Assembly (NCBI GenBank): GCA_943788365.1
Contig: CALSPZ010000001.1
Span: forward strand, 434,001 to 498,000
Length of the DNA stretch: 64,000 nucleotides
Origin: CAJQGY01 sp905478015
GTDB taxonomy: Bacteria; Pseudomonadota; Gammaproteobacteria; Magnimaribacterales; D2472
Reading direction: 5' to 3'
Position 1 is the first letter of the stretch. Every line of letters starts with the position of its first letter. A program made the translations under genes and the position numbers. Below, in pieces: positions 17,624 to 25,930 of the stretch. The notes below the pieces were generated by a model. It ran no database searches and had not been told where the DNA came from. It saw only the letters and a list, made by a program, of their open reading frames with translations.

Positions 17624-19297
17624 TTATTGTTTGTCATATATTTTTCGAAGTGCTGGTTTATCAAATTTTTCAGATGCAAGTCTTGGTATTTTATTTTCAG
17701 AAAAGTTATAAACTGCAGGAATTTTAAATGGTGCAAGCTTGTCAGAAAGGAAGTCTCTAATCTCTTCTTCTTTTAGTTCTGATCCAGGTTTTAAATAAAT
17801 ACAACATGATACTATCTCGCCAAGCCTTGTATCAGGTATACCAAAAACACAGACCTCTAAAACATTCTCGTGCTCATATATTGCAGCTTCAACTTCAGGG
17901 CATGCAATATTTTCACCACCTCGGATAACCATATCTTTAACCCTGTCGACAATATATAACAAAGGGCCTTCAAATTTGCCTAAATCACCAGTTCTAAACC
18001 AGCCACTATCATTCATACATTCAGAAGTAGCTTCACTATTTTTCCAATAACTAACCATTGATGCTGGAGTCTTTATCGCAATCTCACCAAGCTCTCCTTC
18101 ATTGAGCTCATCCCAGTTATCATCTAATATTTTTATTTCTGTTAATGGTGGAACAACTCTTCCTGCTGTAGAAGGATTATTTACATACTCGTCTCCATTA
18201 CCTAATGTTCCAAGAGCATTTGTTTCAGATAAGCCATATCCGATACCAGGCCTCCCTTCAAACTGCTCATCGATTTGTTTAACATGTTCCGCTGGTCTTG
18301 GCCCTCCGCCGCCACCCAAGGTTTTCAATGACGACATATCATGATTTTTTCTATCTGGATGGTTTAGCAACTCCCATGTTTGCGTTGGCACACCTGTAAT
18401 ATCTGATATTTTTTCTTCTTCAATAATTCTTAGAGCCTCTCCTGCATCCCATTTTTTCATCATTACAATTTTTCTACCAACTAGGACAGACATTAAAAAA
18501 CCAGCATGACTTCCAGTTACATGAAATAAAGGCACGCAATGAAGCATCGCTAAGTCTGGACTAAGTAATGGGTCTGCACTTGGATCCATTTGAGCTAGAA
18601 TTTCTGAAACTACAGTTGAGTAACATGCCCAGCTAAACATTGTAGAAAGAATACCTTTTTGAGATGAGAGTACGCCCTTTGGCTTACCAGTTGACCCAGA
18701 TGTATAGTAAATAGTGGCGTTATCATTTCTACTAATATCAACATCGGGCCAATTTTCCGAGTGACCGTCAAGAAATTCATTAATAGATTTAAAGTTGCTA
18801 TCAGGCGTGTATGAAGTAACAATCTTTATGACGTCTGGCATTGATTCTAGGCCTTGTAATCTTTTTTGATCAGCAAAGAGTAATTTTGCGTCTGAGTGCT
18901 CTAACCCATATAGCACTTCAGAAGGAACCCACCATGAGTTTAGTGGAACGCAAACAGCACCAATTCCAACTATTCCCATGTATGTGTATAAGTATTCAGG
19001 GTTATTTTGCATACATATAGCGACCCTATCGCCCTTCTCAATCCCCGATGCAATCAAAGCATTACCTACTTGAGCTGCTCGATCATATACCTCTTTGTAG
19101 GTATATCTTTCATCCTCATATACCAGCCAATCCTTTTCATTATGCATTAGGCCAATATCAAAAAATTGTTTTAAGCTTTCGGCAAAATTTGCATACTCAG
19201 TGTAGGTTACACCGTTATCATTAAGTACTTCTTTGGTCTCAAATGTTTGGCCTTTAGCTGTAATTTTGTCTAGTATTTCTTTGTATATATCTGTCAT
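17624..19297 (-). CDS. AMP-forming acyl-CoA synthetase
   Basis: 557-residue adenylate-forming enzyme (ANL superfamily) activating a carboxylic acid to its CoA thioester. The AMP-binding P-loop is YYTSGSTGKPKGV, with GYGLSETN as the A5 motif, FRTGDLGKF (A7) and DRVKDMVIRGGENI (A8). The C-terminal catalytic Lys lies within SEKFDKPALRK. Substrate is not evident; medium- or long-chain fatty acid activation is likely. Divergent from a second, unrelated ligase at 19377 across a 79-bp spacer. The phoB start lies 71 bp downstream in the same direction, so some read-through is possible. Confidence 0.88.
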   Translation of the reverse strand: MTDIYKEILDKITAKGQTFETKEVLNDNGVTYTEYANFAESLKQFFDIGLMHNEKDWLVYEDERYTYKEVYDRAAQVGNALIASGIEKGDRVAICMQNNPEYLYTYMGIVGIGAVCVPLNSWWVPSEVLYGLEHSDAKLLFADQKRLQGLESMPDVIKIVTSYTPDSNFKSINEFLDGHSENWPDVDISRNDNATIYYTSGSTGKPKGVLSSQKGILSTMFSWACYSTVVSEILAQMDPSADPLLSPDLAMLHCVPLFHVTGSHAGFLMSVLVGRKIVMMKKWDAGEALRIIEEEKISDITGVPTQTWELLNHPDRKNHDMSSLKTLGGGGGPRPAEHVKQIDEQFEGRPGIGYGLSETNALGTLGNGDEYVNNPSTAGRVVPPLTEIKILDDNWDELNEGELGEIAIKTPASMVSYWKNSEATSECMNDSGWFRTGDLGKFEGPLLYIVDRVKDMVIRGGENIACPEVEAAIYEHENVLEVCVFGIPDTRLGEIVSCCIYLKPGSELKEEEIRDFLSDKLAPFKIPAVYNFSENKIPRLASEKFDKPALRKIYDKQ

Positions 19298-19376
19298 AGT
19301 TTGTAATGAAATTTATTTACATTATTCTACTATCATAAGAGTTATTATAACTAGCCAATTGAGATAAAATTTTAAT

Positions 19377-21032
19377 ATGAAAAATAACGATAATTTTGAA
19401 CTTCACCTTGCAACAATTTGGGAGCATATATCAGACTTAGTGCCAAATGAATTAGCTTGTATTTCAGGTGACGAGAAAAAAACATGGTCAGAATATGAAA
19501 AAACATCTGCAAGAATTGCAAGCTTTCTCAATAAAAGAGGTGTAAAAAAAGATACAAAGGTTGGATTATATTTATTTAATTGCAGTGAATACCTGACTTC
19601 ACAGTTTGCAATTATGAAAGTTATGGGTGTTCCAATTAATGTTAATTACAGATATCAATCTGATGAACTGGTCTACTTATTTGATAACTCCGACTCTGAA
19701 GTGGTATTTTTTCATGAATCTTATTCAGACCAAGTAAAGCAGGTCTATAAAAAACTACCAGGTGTCAAAACGTGGATACAGATTGGTGGAGTTAAAGATA
19801 CAGAGATTGATGGTTGTTTTTCTTATGAGGAAATTATCTCATCCAATGATCCGATGGAACGGATAGTTAGAGATGAAGATAATATTTATATGATTTATAC
19901 GGGCGGAACAACGGGAATGCCCAAGGGTGTTATGTATAACCATGGCGAGTTTTCAGTTGCGATGTATGGAGGCTTAAAATCGCAAGGCTATGAAGTTCCA
20001 GATATGCGATTTAGAGAAAATATTAAAGATTTAAAAGAAATTATCATAAAAAAATCTAAATCAAATGATTTAACTAGATGTTTGATAGCTTGCCCCTTGA
20101 TGCATGGTACGGGAATGTTTCTTGGAGGCTTTATGACACATTGTCTTGGCGGATCAATAATTACAATTCCTGAGATTGGCCTTAACCCAGAAAAAATACT
20201 TTCAGAGATATCTATAACAGGTGCAAATAACCTAGTTATTGTAGGCGATGCATTTGCTAAACCACTCTTAAGAGAATTAGATGCAGGAAAAGAAAAAGCA
20301 GAACCTTATGACATTTCGTCACTCAATATTATTATTTCTAGCGGAGTTATTTGGAGCGCAGAAGTAAAGCAAGGAATTCTTGAGCATCATGACGTTAAGC
20401 TATTTGACTCAATGGGTTCGAGCGAAGGAGGTATGGCTTCGTCAGTAAGTTCTAGGAAAAAATCTGTAAAGACTGCTAAATTTAAAATAAACCCAGATGT
20501 AATAGTTTTGGGTGATGATGGGGCTATAGTAGAACCAGGATCTGGTATCCGAGGCCTTGTCGGCACAAGTGGTATAATTCCACAAGGGTATTACAAAGAT
20601 CCTGTAAAATCAGCTCAAACATTTAAAGAAGTTCATGGAAAAAGATATAGTTTTCCTGGCGATTATGCTCTTGTAGAGGAGGATGGAAGTATTACTCTGC
20701 TTGGCAGAGGGAGTAACTGTATAAATTCTGCAGGGGAAAAGATATATCCAGAAGAGGTCGAGGAAGCACTTAAATTAAATATAAATATTGATGATGTTCT
20801 TGTGGTTGGTGTTGATGATGAGAAATTTGGTCAAAAAGTAGTTGCAGTTGCATCATTTAACGAAGGGATGGGTATTGAGGAACATGCACTAAGAGAGGAA
20901 ACAAAAAAACACCTCTCAAGCTACAAGGTACCAAAAAATATTAAATTTGTTGATAAGGTTAACAGAGCTCCAAACGGGAAAGCTGATTATAAATGGGCGG
21001 CTGAGCTAGCCAAGGAATTTATTAATGTATAA
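19377..21032 (+). CDS. AMP-forming acyl-CoA synthetase (FadD19-like motif)
   Basis: 551-residue ANL-superfamily acid-CoA ligase. The P-loop is YTGGTTGMPKGVMY, a variant seen in FadD19-type and related branched or cyclic acyl-CoA ligases. Also present are MGSSEGG, PGDYA and the hinge LLGRGSNCINSAGEKIYPEEVE, and the catalytic Lys in APNGKADY. Possible roles are fatty acid, bile-acid or steroid side-chain activation. It heads a + strand run in which each gene overlaps the next: this gene and ggt by 8 bp, ggt and a microprotein by 8 bp, microprotein and gspO by 4 bp. Confidence 0.88.
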   Translation: MKNNDNFELHLATIWEHISDLVPNELACISGDEKKTWSEYEKTSARIASFLNKRGVKKDTKVGLYLFNCSEYLTSQFAIMKVMGVPINVNYRYQSDELVYLFDNSDSEVVFFHESYSDQVKQVYKKLPGVKTWIQIGGVKDTEIDGCFSYEEIISSNDPMERIVRDEDNIYMIYTGGTTGMPKGVMYNHGEFSVAMYGGLKSQGYEVPDMRFRENIKDLKEIIIKKSKSNDLTRCLIACPLMHGTGMFLGGFMTHCLGGSIITIPEIGLNPEKILSEISITGANNLVIVGDAFAKPLLRELDAGKEKAEPYDISSLNIIISSGVIWSAEVKQGILEHHDVKLFDSMGSSEGGMASSVSSRKKSVKTAKFKINPDVIVLGDDGAIVEPGSGIRGLVGTSGIIPQGYYKDPVKSAQTFKEVHGKRYSFPGDYALVEEDGSITLLGRGSNCINSAGEKIYPEEVEEALKLNINIDDVLVVGVDDEKFGQKVVAVASFNEGMGIEEHALREETKKHLSSYKVPKNIKFVDKVNRAPNGKADYKWAAELAKEFINV

Positions 21033-22764
21033 AAGAATATTTCAGGTTTTACTTGTATCTATTTATTGTATTGATTTGACAGCTCAATCATTCACACCAA
21101 TAGGCACCGTAGACCCAAGCAAATATGTGCCTCGTCAAAAAGAAATAGCTTTTAGCGACATTGGTATGGTAACAACTCAGCATTTTCTGGCTACAGAGAT
21201 TGGTGAGGATATTATTAAATCGGGTGGAAACGCATATGATGCCTCTGTTGCCATTGGATTTGCTTTGGCGGTAGTGCTTCCTAGAGCTGGTAATATTGGC
21301 GGTGGTGGTTTCATGGTTATGCATGATGCTGATCTGAATGCCAACTTTGCAATAGACTATCGAGAAAGGGCTCCGATGGAATCATCAAAAGATATGTATC
21401 TTGATACTGATGGAGTCGTGATTCCTAATAGATCTACTCTTGGGTATCTTTCTAGCGGTGTTCCTGGCACTGTGGCAGGACTATGGTCTGTTCATCAGAG
21501 ATTTGGTTCAATGGAATGGGAAGAGCTGCTAGCTCCTGCTATAAAGCTAGCTAGAGAAGGTTTTGATGTAACACCATATATGCAAGACATGCTTGTTAAG
21601 TACCATAAAAAGCTCTCTACATTTCCAGAAACCAAAAAAATATTTCAATCTAATTATCCAGTTTTTAATAAAACATTGTTTATACAAAAGGACCTATCGG
21701 AAACGTTAGAGATAATTTCAAAAAAAGGAAGAGATGGCTTTTACACAGGAGCGGTTGCCTCGAAAATAGCAAAAGATATGAAATCTAACGGTGGAATTAT
21801 ATCAAAAAAAGATCTTAAAAATTATGAGCCTGTTTGGAGAGAGCCGCTAATTGCAAACTATAGGGGCTCTGAAATAATTACAATGCCTCCGCCCTCCTCT
21901 GGTGGAGTACATATAATTCAAATGTTAAACATTCTTGAGAATTATGAGCTTTCTAATATGAAACATAACTCTAAGGAATATATAAATATTCTAGGCGAGG
22001 TCATGAAATATGCTTACTCTGACAGATCCAAATATCTTGGCGACCCAGACTACTTTGATGTACCGATTGGAATGCTCACTAATAAAGGATATGCAAATAA
22101 TATTTTTTCAAAAATAGAGGTTGGAAAGGCAACACCATCAAGTGAAATCAACCCTGGTATGTATATTGACAAAGAAAGCTTTGAAACAACTCACTTTTCT
22201 GTTGTAGATAATGACGGTAATGTTGTTTCTTCAACCTATACATTAAATTCTAGCTTTGGATCTGGGGTTGTTATTAAAGGTACTGGTATTTTAATGAATA
22301 ATGAGATGGATGACTTCTCTGTGTCACCTGGAGTGCCAAATCAATTTGGCCTTCTGGGGGCAAAAGCTAATGAGATTGTTCCGGGTAAAAGGCCGCTAAG
22401 TTCCATGACTCCAACTATAGCTTTTAAAGATAACGAATTCTTTTTTACAACAGGATCACCTGGAGGTGCAAGGATAATAACTGCAGTTCTTCAGTCTATA
22501 CTTAACATGATTGATTTTAATATGGATGTCGCCGAAGCAAATAACGCTAGTAGAATCCATCATCAGTGGCAACCAGATAGACTTGAAATTGAGTTTGGTA
22601 TTGATAGTGATTCCAGCAAATGGCTAACGGAAGCTGGGTACACTATAAAGATTATTAAACCTGCTACAAACTTACAATTAATAATGAAAAAAAATGATAC
22701 ATATTCAGGTTATGGAGACTTCAGAAGACCTGATTCATTCGCCTTGGGGGTAACAAATGATTGA
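21025..22764 (+). CDS. ggt: Gamma-glutamyltransferase, periplasmic
   Basis: 579-residue proenzyme that hydrolyses or transfers the gamma-glutamyl group of glutathione and related compounds. It has a signal peptide (MYKRIFQVLLVSIYCIDLTA), so it acts in the periplasm. Self-cleavage should occur before Thr388 in ETTHFSVVDNDGN, generating the catalytic N-terminal Thr of the small subunit. The substrate loop PLSSMTPTI and the glycine pair SPGGARI are present. Length matches the E. coli enzyme (580). It overlaps the preceding ligase gene by 8 bp, implying coupled translation. It may serve organic sulfur and nitrogen scavenging. Confidence 0.96.
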   Translation: MYKRIFQVLLVSIYCIDLTAQSFTPIGTVDPSKYVPRQKEIAFSDIGMVTTQHFLATEIGEDIIKSGGNAYDASVAIGFALAVVLPRAGNIGGGGFMVMHDADLNANFAIDYRERAPMESSKDMYLDTDGVVIPNRSTLGYLSSGVPGTVAGLWSVHQRFGSMEWEELLAPAIKLAREGFDVTPYMQDMLVKYHKKLSTFPETKKIFQSNYPVFNKTLFIQKDLSETLEIISKKGRDGFYTGAVASKIAKDMKSNGGIISKKDLKNYEPVWREPLIANYRGSEIITMPPPSSGGVHIIQMLNILENYELSNMKHNSKEYINILGEVMKYAYSDRSKYLGDPDYFDVPIGMLTNKGYANNIFSKIEVGKATPSSEINPGMYIDKESFETTHFSVVDNDGNVVSSTYTLNSSFGSGVVIKGTGILMNNEMDDFSVSPGVPNQFGLLGAKANEIVPGKRPLSSMTPTIAFKDNEFFFTTGSPGGARIITAVLQSILNMIDFNMDVAEANNASRIHHQWQPDRLEIEFGIDSDSSKWLTEAGYTIKIIKPATNLQLIMKKNDTYSGYGDFRRPDSFALGVTND

Positions 22765-22846
22765 TAAATTAATGATAATCGGTATATATGCATTCTTTGC
22801 ATTAGGTTTATTATTCTTTTGCTTTTGGCTAGCTAAACGTAAGTGA
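22757..22846 (+). CDS. 29-residue single-pass membrane microprotein
   Basis: A short frame between ggt and gspO: ATG at 22757 inside the end of ggt (8-bp overlap) and TGA at 22844-22846 overlapping the GTG start of gspO (GTGA). It begins MIDKLMIIGIYAFFALG, continues as one hydrophobic helix and ends in WLAKRK, a positive-inside C-terminus. No family recognised. Overlap at both ends argues it is translated and couples gspO to ggt. It could be a helper of a membrane partner or simply a coupling cistron. No ribosome profiling is available to confirm it. Confidence 0.55.
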   Translation: MIDKLMIIGIYAFFALGLLFFCFWLAKRK

Positions 22847-23631
22847 TATTAGCTTTTCTAATACTATTTTTTTTATGCATTGGAAGTCTTTCATCTATGA
22901 TGATTTACAGACTGCCTCTGATGCAGGATGGTAATAAAAATATTAATCTATTTTTTCCTAGATCTCATTGCGTTCTATGCAGTAAAGCTATTAGGCCAAA
23001 AAATCTAATACCAATTTTTAGTTTTCTTTTGCAAAAAGGTGAATGTGATGCCTGTAAAGAACCAATATCTTTGATGTATCCTCTTAATGAGCTGTTGCAT
23101 TTATTAGTTGGATTGTTACTTTATTTTATATTAGGGTTAAATGCTCAGCTCTTCATCGCTTATTTAGTTTTTTTTAGCTTCTTTATTCTATTTATTTTAG
23201 ATTATAAATATTTTCTTCTGCCTTTTTGGTTGAACCTTGGAATGGTTCTAGTTGGTTTCGTTGCAATTGGTATGTATGAGACATTTACAATACCTTCTTT
23301 TGGTTTTAATCAACTTTATATTTCCTTGGGCGGTTTGTTCGTGGGCTTTTTTACTTTATGGTTTATTAACACATTATATAAAGTGATAAGAGGTATAGAT
23401 GGGATAGGTGGAGGTGATTTTATCTTACTATCCTCTATTGGATCATTAGTAGGCATTTTTGCCCTGCCCTTTGTTCTTCTTCTCGGCTCACTATCCGCTC
23501 TTGTGATTTATATTTTAAAGGGGAAAAGTACAAGCAATGAAATACCTCTAGGATCTGGTTTTGTGATGGGATTCTTATTGTATTGTTTTTTGCAATATTT
23601 TGAACTTTTGCAAAATTACATGGTCTATTAA
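22843..23631 (+). CDS. gspO: Prepilin peptidase (GspO/PilD)
   Basis: 262-residue inner-membrane aspartic protease/N-methyltransferase that cuts the leaders of GspG-K before Phe or Val at the G|F site and methylates the new N-terminus. The cytoplasmic zinc module has Cys43-x2-Cys46 and Cys68-x2-Cys71. The catalytic Asp pair is Asp119 (FILDYK) and Asp191 (GIGGGDF). About seven hydrophobic segments follow. GTG start at 22843. It is the only prepilin peptidase in view and is separated from the gsp operon by about 8 kb on the other strand. A strong hairpin terminator follows. Confidence 0.94.
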   Translation: MILAFLILFFLCIGSLSSMMIYRLPLMQDGNKNINLFFPRSHCVLCSKAIRPKNLIPIFSFLLQKGECDACKEPISLMYPLNELLHLLVGLLLYFILGLNAQLFIAYLVFFSFFILFILDYKYFLLPFWLNLGMVLVGFVAIGMYETFTIPSFGFNQLYISLGGLFVGFFTLWFINTLYKVIRGIDGIGGGDFILLSSIGSLVGIFALPFVLLLGSLSALVIYILKGKSTSNEIPLGSGFVMGFLLYCFLQYFELLQNYMVY

Positions 23632-23674
23632 TATGAGACCTTTGAATATCCTCTAAATTCTAATCCCCAAGGTC

Positions 23675-23702
23675 AATAAAGCAGGCGAAAGCCTGCTTTA
23701 TT
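23675..23702. terminator. Bidirectional hairpin terminator after gspO
   Basis: A perfect 12-bp inverted repeat (arms AATAAAGCAGGC and its complement) closed by a GAAA tetraloop, with T-rich sequence on both sides. It serves gspO on the + strand and the tRNA gene on the minus strand. Confidence 0.9.
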
Positions 23703-23774
23703 ATTTAGGCCTAATAACTCATTTAAAATTAATGGTTAAATTAATAATAAGCAGAATATAGACACATAAAAGAT

Positions 23775-23849
23775 TGGAGCGGGTAGAGAGGATCGAACTC
23801 TCATCAAAAGGTTGGAAACCTCTTATAATAGCCATTATACGATACCCGC
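23775..23849 (-). tRNA. tRNA-Gly (anticodon UCC)
   Basis: 75 nt on the minus strand, starting GCGGGTATCGTATAATGG and ending in an encoded CCA. The 7-bp acceptor stem pairs GCGGGTA with TACCCGC, the discriminator is U, the anticodon loop is TTTCCAA giving UCC, and the T loop is GTTCGATCC. It closely resembles the E. coli glyT product. A GA pair in the anticodon stem is replaced by a G-U wobble. It stands alone, with no other tRNA beside it. Confidence 0.97.
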
Positions 23850-23906
23850 TAATAGATTCGAGTATTCTAATATATTTGTAAAGTTTATTGTAGTAGTAAT
23901 TCTTTA

Positions 23907-24632
23907 TTAAAGAGAGAACTCTTTATATACGGTTGCGTCATAGCAAATTGCATTGTCTTTAAATTCATTTTGAATTTCAGTTGATTCTAAAGGGTTGGAA
24001 AGCCATATCTCAGGTAGCTCTTCTTTAAAGAATGAGTTATCAAACCTATTAATCCATATAAAAGATTTACTATCTGCTAATTCAATATAATCAATCTCAT
24101 ATTTTGATTTAAACATTTCCATTTTTTGAATAAGTCTATCTATTGCAATTACAAATGATCCATAGTTAAAACCATCGTTATAAGAACAGTTTAAAATTTC
24201 AGTAATGTCATAATCACCCTCTTCGGTTAAGGTTGATATGTTTTTAAATAAGTTTGTGGATTTGTATGGTTTTTCATATTCACAGCTTGCTAAAGTATCT
24301 AGACCATTAAGATAAATATTATTAATTGATTTACTTGCCTCATTTTCCAGGTTTGCTTCTGCATAAATCAAAAATGTATTTACATAAGAAGAGCTATCTG
24401 GAAAAAGAACAGATAAAGAAAGTTTAGAGCCTTTTTTCTGAATAGTTTGAGAAGATAAGAATGATTCAAGGTTAATGAGTGAGTTGCCTTCTAGAAGATT
24501 GCAATTAGCTATAGTTACATAAGAGCTGTATTCAGGTGAGATTACAGTGCTCAAATTTATTTGATTTGAATTACTTTCAGAACAACCTGAGAGAATGATA
24601 AAGCTTATAATTACAAAAAATTTGTTACTCAT
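23907..24632 (-). CDS. Orphan lipoprotein of unknown function
   Basis: 241 residues with a lipoprotein signal peptide: MSNKFFVIISFIILSGCSES, lipobox LSGC, Cys17 the lipidation site. Ser at +2 favours outer-membrane sorting. No family recognised. The remainder is acidic and Ser/Asn-rich, with two further Cys pairs possible (NCNLL, SCEYE, NCSYN, CYDATV) that could form disulfides. Divergent from the PhoD-like phosphatase by 31 bp, so they may share a control region, but I saw no clear box. Confidence 0.75.
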   Translation of the reverse strand: MSNKFFVIISFIILSGCSESNSNQINLSTVISPEYSSYVTIANCNLLEGNSLINLESFLSSQTIQKKGSKLSLSVLFPDSSSYVNTFLIYAEANLENEASKSINNIYLNGLDTLASCEYEKPYKSTNLFKNISTLTEEGDYDITEILNCSYNDGFNYGSFVIAIDRLIQKMEMFKSKYEIDYIELADSKSFIWINRFDNSFFKEELPEIWLSNPLESTEIQNEFKDNAICYDATVYKEFSL

Positions 24633-24663
24633 TAAACCTTAGCTAAATTGTTATACTTCATTT

Positions 24664-25698
24664 ATGAACAAATTATATACCCATAGACTTTTCTTTTTAT
24701 TTTTTATTTTTTTATCAAATCAATCAATTGCAAATGATTACAAAATTGCATTTGGATCATGCCTTGATCAAGAATTGCCTCAGCCTATATGGAAAACTAT
24801 AGAAGGTGAGAGTATTGATTCATTCATTTTTCTGGGTGATAACGTCTACGGTGATAGCGTGGATGGAAAGCTTGATAAAATGAAGCTTGCATATAACAAA
24901 CAAGAAAAAATGATCCCAAGTTGGCTTAAAGAGAAAGATCTCTTTTATATTTGGGACGACCATGATTATGGAGTGAATGATGGTGGTTTAGAATATAAAT
25001 ATAAAAAAGAGGCCCAGCAACTCTATTTAGATTTTTGGAATTCAAAAAAAGATGATAAAAGACGAAGTCAAGAAGGCACTTATTTTAATTCTATTATCAA
25101 TATTGATGATTTAAAGCTAAATATAATAGGTCTAGACACCAGATATTTTAGGAGCTCAACCAAGAACAGGCAGGATGGTTATGAGCCTTTGGATAAAGAA
25201 AATATTACTATGCTTGGGAAAGATCAATGGATATGGCTTTATGATGCTCTATTAAATGAGGCTGACTTAATAATACTTCTATCATCTGTGCAGGTCTTGC
25301 CTACAGTTCATCAGTTTGAGAAATGGGAGATTTTTCCAAATGAGAGAGTAAAGCTTTTGAATGCATTAGAAAATATAAAAACGAAAACAATTATTCTTTC
25401 CGGGGATAGACATAGAGCTGGTATATATGAGTATAGAGATATCGTTGAAATAACCTCCTCTTCATTAAATAAAGCAATTGCAGACTCATGGTATGAAAAA
25501 CTTATTTTAAATCTTATGCCCAAGTCAATGCAGCGAAAATTTATAGACCCAAAGGAATATGATTCTTTGCAATTAGAGGATTTAGTCTCAGAAGTTAATT
25601 ATGGTTTATTAAAAATAGATGCTAAGCAGAGAGTGATCACATCTGAAATTAAAAATATTGATGGAGAAACTATAAGAAAGAAGATTATCGGATTTTAA
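24664..25698 (+). CDS. Secreted PhoD-like metallophosphatase
   Basis: 344-residue alkaline phosphatase D-like enzyme, a Ca/Fe phosphodiesterase or phosphomonoesterase. It has a signal peptide (ends SNQSIAND). Metal-ligand motifs in order: FGSCLDQ, FLGDNVYGD, WDDHDYGVNDGG, LGLDTRYFR (IIGLDTRYF) and LSGDRHRAG. It lacks the N-terminal domain of Bacillus PhoD and is nearer the shorter eukaryote-like/proteobacterial branch. Combined with phytase, PitA and PhoBR it strengthens the phosphate-acquisition theme. Followed by a hairpin terminator at 25698. Confidence 0.87.
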   Translation: MNKLYTHRLFFLFFIFLSNQSIANDYKIAFGSCLDQELPQPIWKTIEGESIDSFIFLGDNVYGDSVDGKLDKMKLAYNKQEKMIPSWLKEKDLFYIWDDHDYGVNDGGLEYKYKKEAQQLYLDFWNSKKDDKRRSQEGTYFNSIINIDDLKLNIIGLDTRYFRSSTKNRQDGYEPLDKENITMLGKDQWIWLYDALLNEADLIILLSSVQVLPTVHQFEKWEIFPNERVKLLNALENIKTKTIILSGDRHRAGIYEYRDIVEITSSSLNKAIADSWYEKLILNLMPKSMQRKFIDPKEYDSLQLEDLVSEVNYGLLKIDAKQRVITSEIKNIDGETIRKKIIGF

Positions 25699-25731
25699 AT
25701 CAGCTCATTATTAGAATATAGTGAGCTGATT
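25698..25731. terminator. Hairpin terminator shared by PhoD-like gene and small ORF
   Basis: A perfect 10-bp stem (AATCAGCTCA with TGAGCTGATT) and a 14-nt loop, followed by a short T run. It lies between the convergent ends of the phosphatase (stop at 25698) and the 36-codon minus-strand frame (stop at 25740), so it can act on both. Confidence 0.7.
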
Positions 25732-25739
25732 TTAACTAT

Positions 25740-25850
25740 TTATCTAAAAATTTGGTTAGATAGTGTTGTTAAGTCTCCGCTTTTCATTAAAGTATTAATT
25801 TTTTCAGCAAGAGATTTAATATATGAATTGAATGATGATGAATTGTTCAT
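25740..25850 (-). CDS. 36-residue small protein with strong RBS and promoter
   Basis: Small minus-strand frame starting MNNSSSFNSYIKSLAEKI, with a predicted amphipathic helix (about 9-22) and a C-terminus SNQIFR. The start is supported by a consensus Shine-Dalgarno AAGGAG at 25857-25862, 6 bp upstream. A -35 TTGACA (25916-25921) and -10 TAACAT (25893-25898) with 17-bp spacing lie upstream on the same strand, and a hairpin terminator follows. No family recognised. The Pho-box-like repeat occupies the spacer between its -35 and -10, so expression is probably regulated with the flavoprotein/photolyase pair divergent from it. Confidence 0.65.
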   Translation of the reverse strand: MNNSSSFNSYIKSLAEKINTLMKSGDLTTLSNQIFR

Positions 25851-25892
25851 ATTTGGCTCCTTTGTTACGGTTATGTTATAAATAATAGGTTA

Positions 25893-25921
25893 ATGTTACA
25901 TTTATGTGACATTTGTGTCAA
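25893..25921 (+). promoter_or_regulatory. Three-copy 11-bp direct repeat between divergent promoters
   Basis: Half-sites ATGTTAC (25893-25899), ATGTGAC (25904-25910) and GTGTCAA (25915-25921) repeat every 11 bp with ATTT spacers. The first two equal the half-sites of the porin box. The array overlaps the -35 to -10 of the minus-strand small ORF and lies between a possible + promoter (TTGGCT at 25853, TATAAA at 25877) and the flavoprotein start at 25931. A further pair of GTTA at 25864 and 25875 keeps the 11-bp phase. Position suggests repression. PhoB is the simplest candidate binder; a MerR-type light regulator (CarH/LitR), which also binds 11-bp direct repeats, is the alternative. Confidence 0.5.
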
Positions 25922-25930
25922 GGATTAGAA

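Noticed and set aside
23632..23774. Small gene between gspO and the tRNA
   Set aside because: Only the terminator hairpin and AT-rich sequence are present; no frame with a ribosome-binding site.
25913..25930. TTG at 25913 as the flavoprotein start
   Set aside because: It would place the start inside the repeat and before the ribosome-binding site; ATG at 25931 directly begins the Rossmann motif with AAGGA in front.
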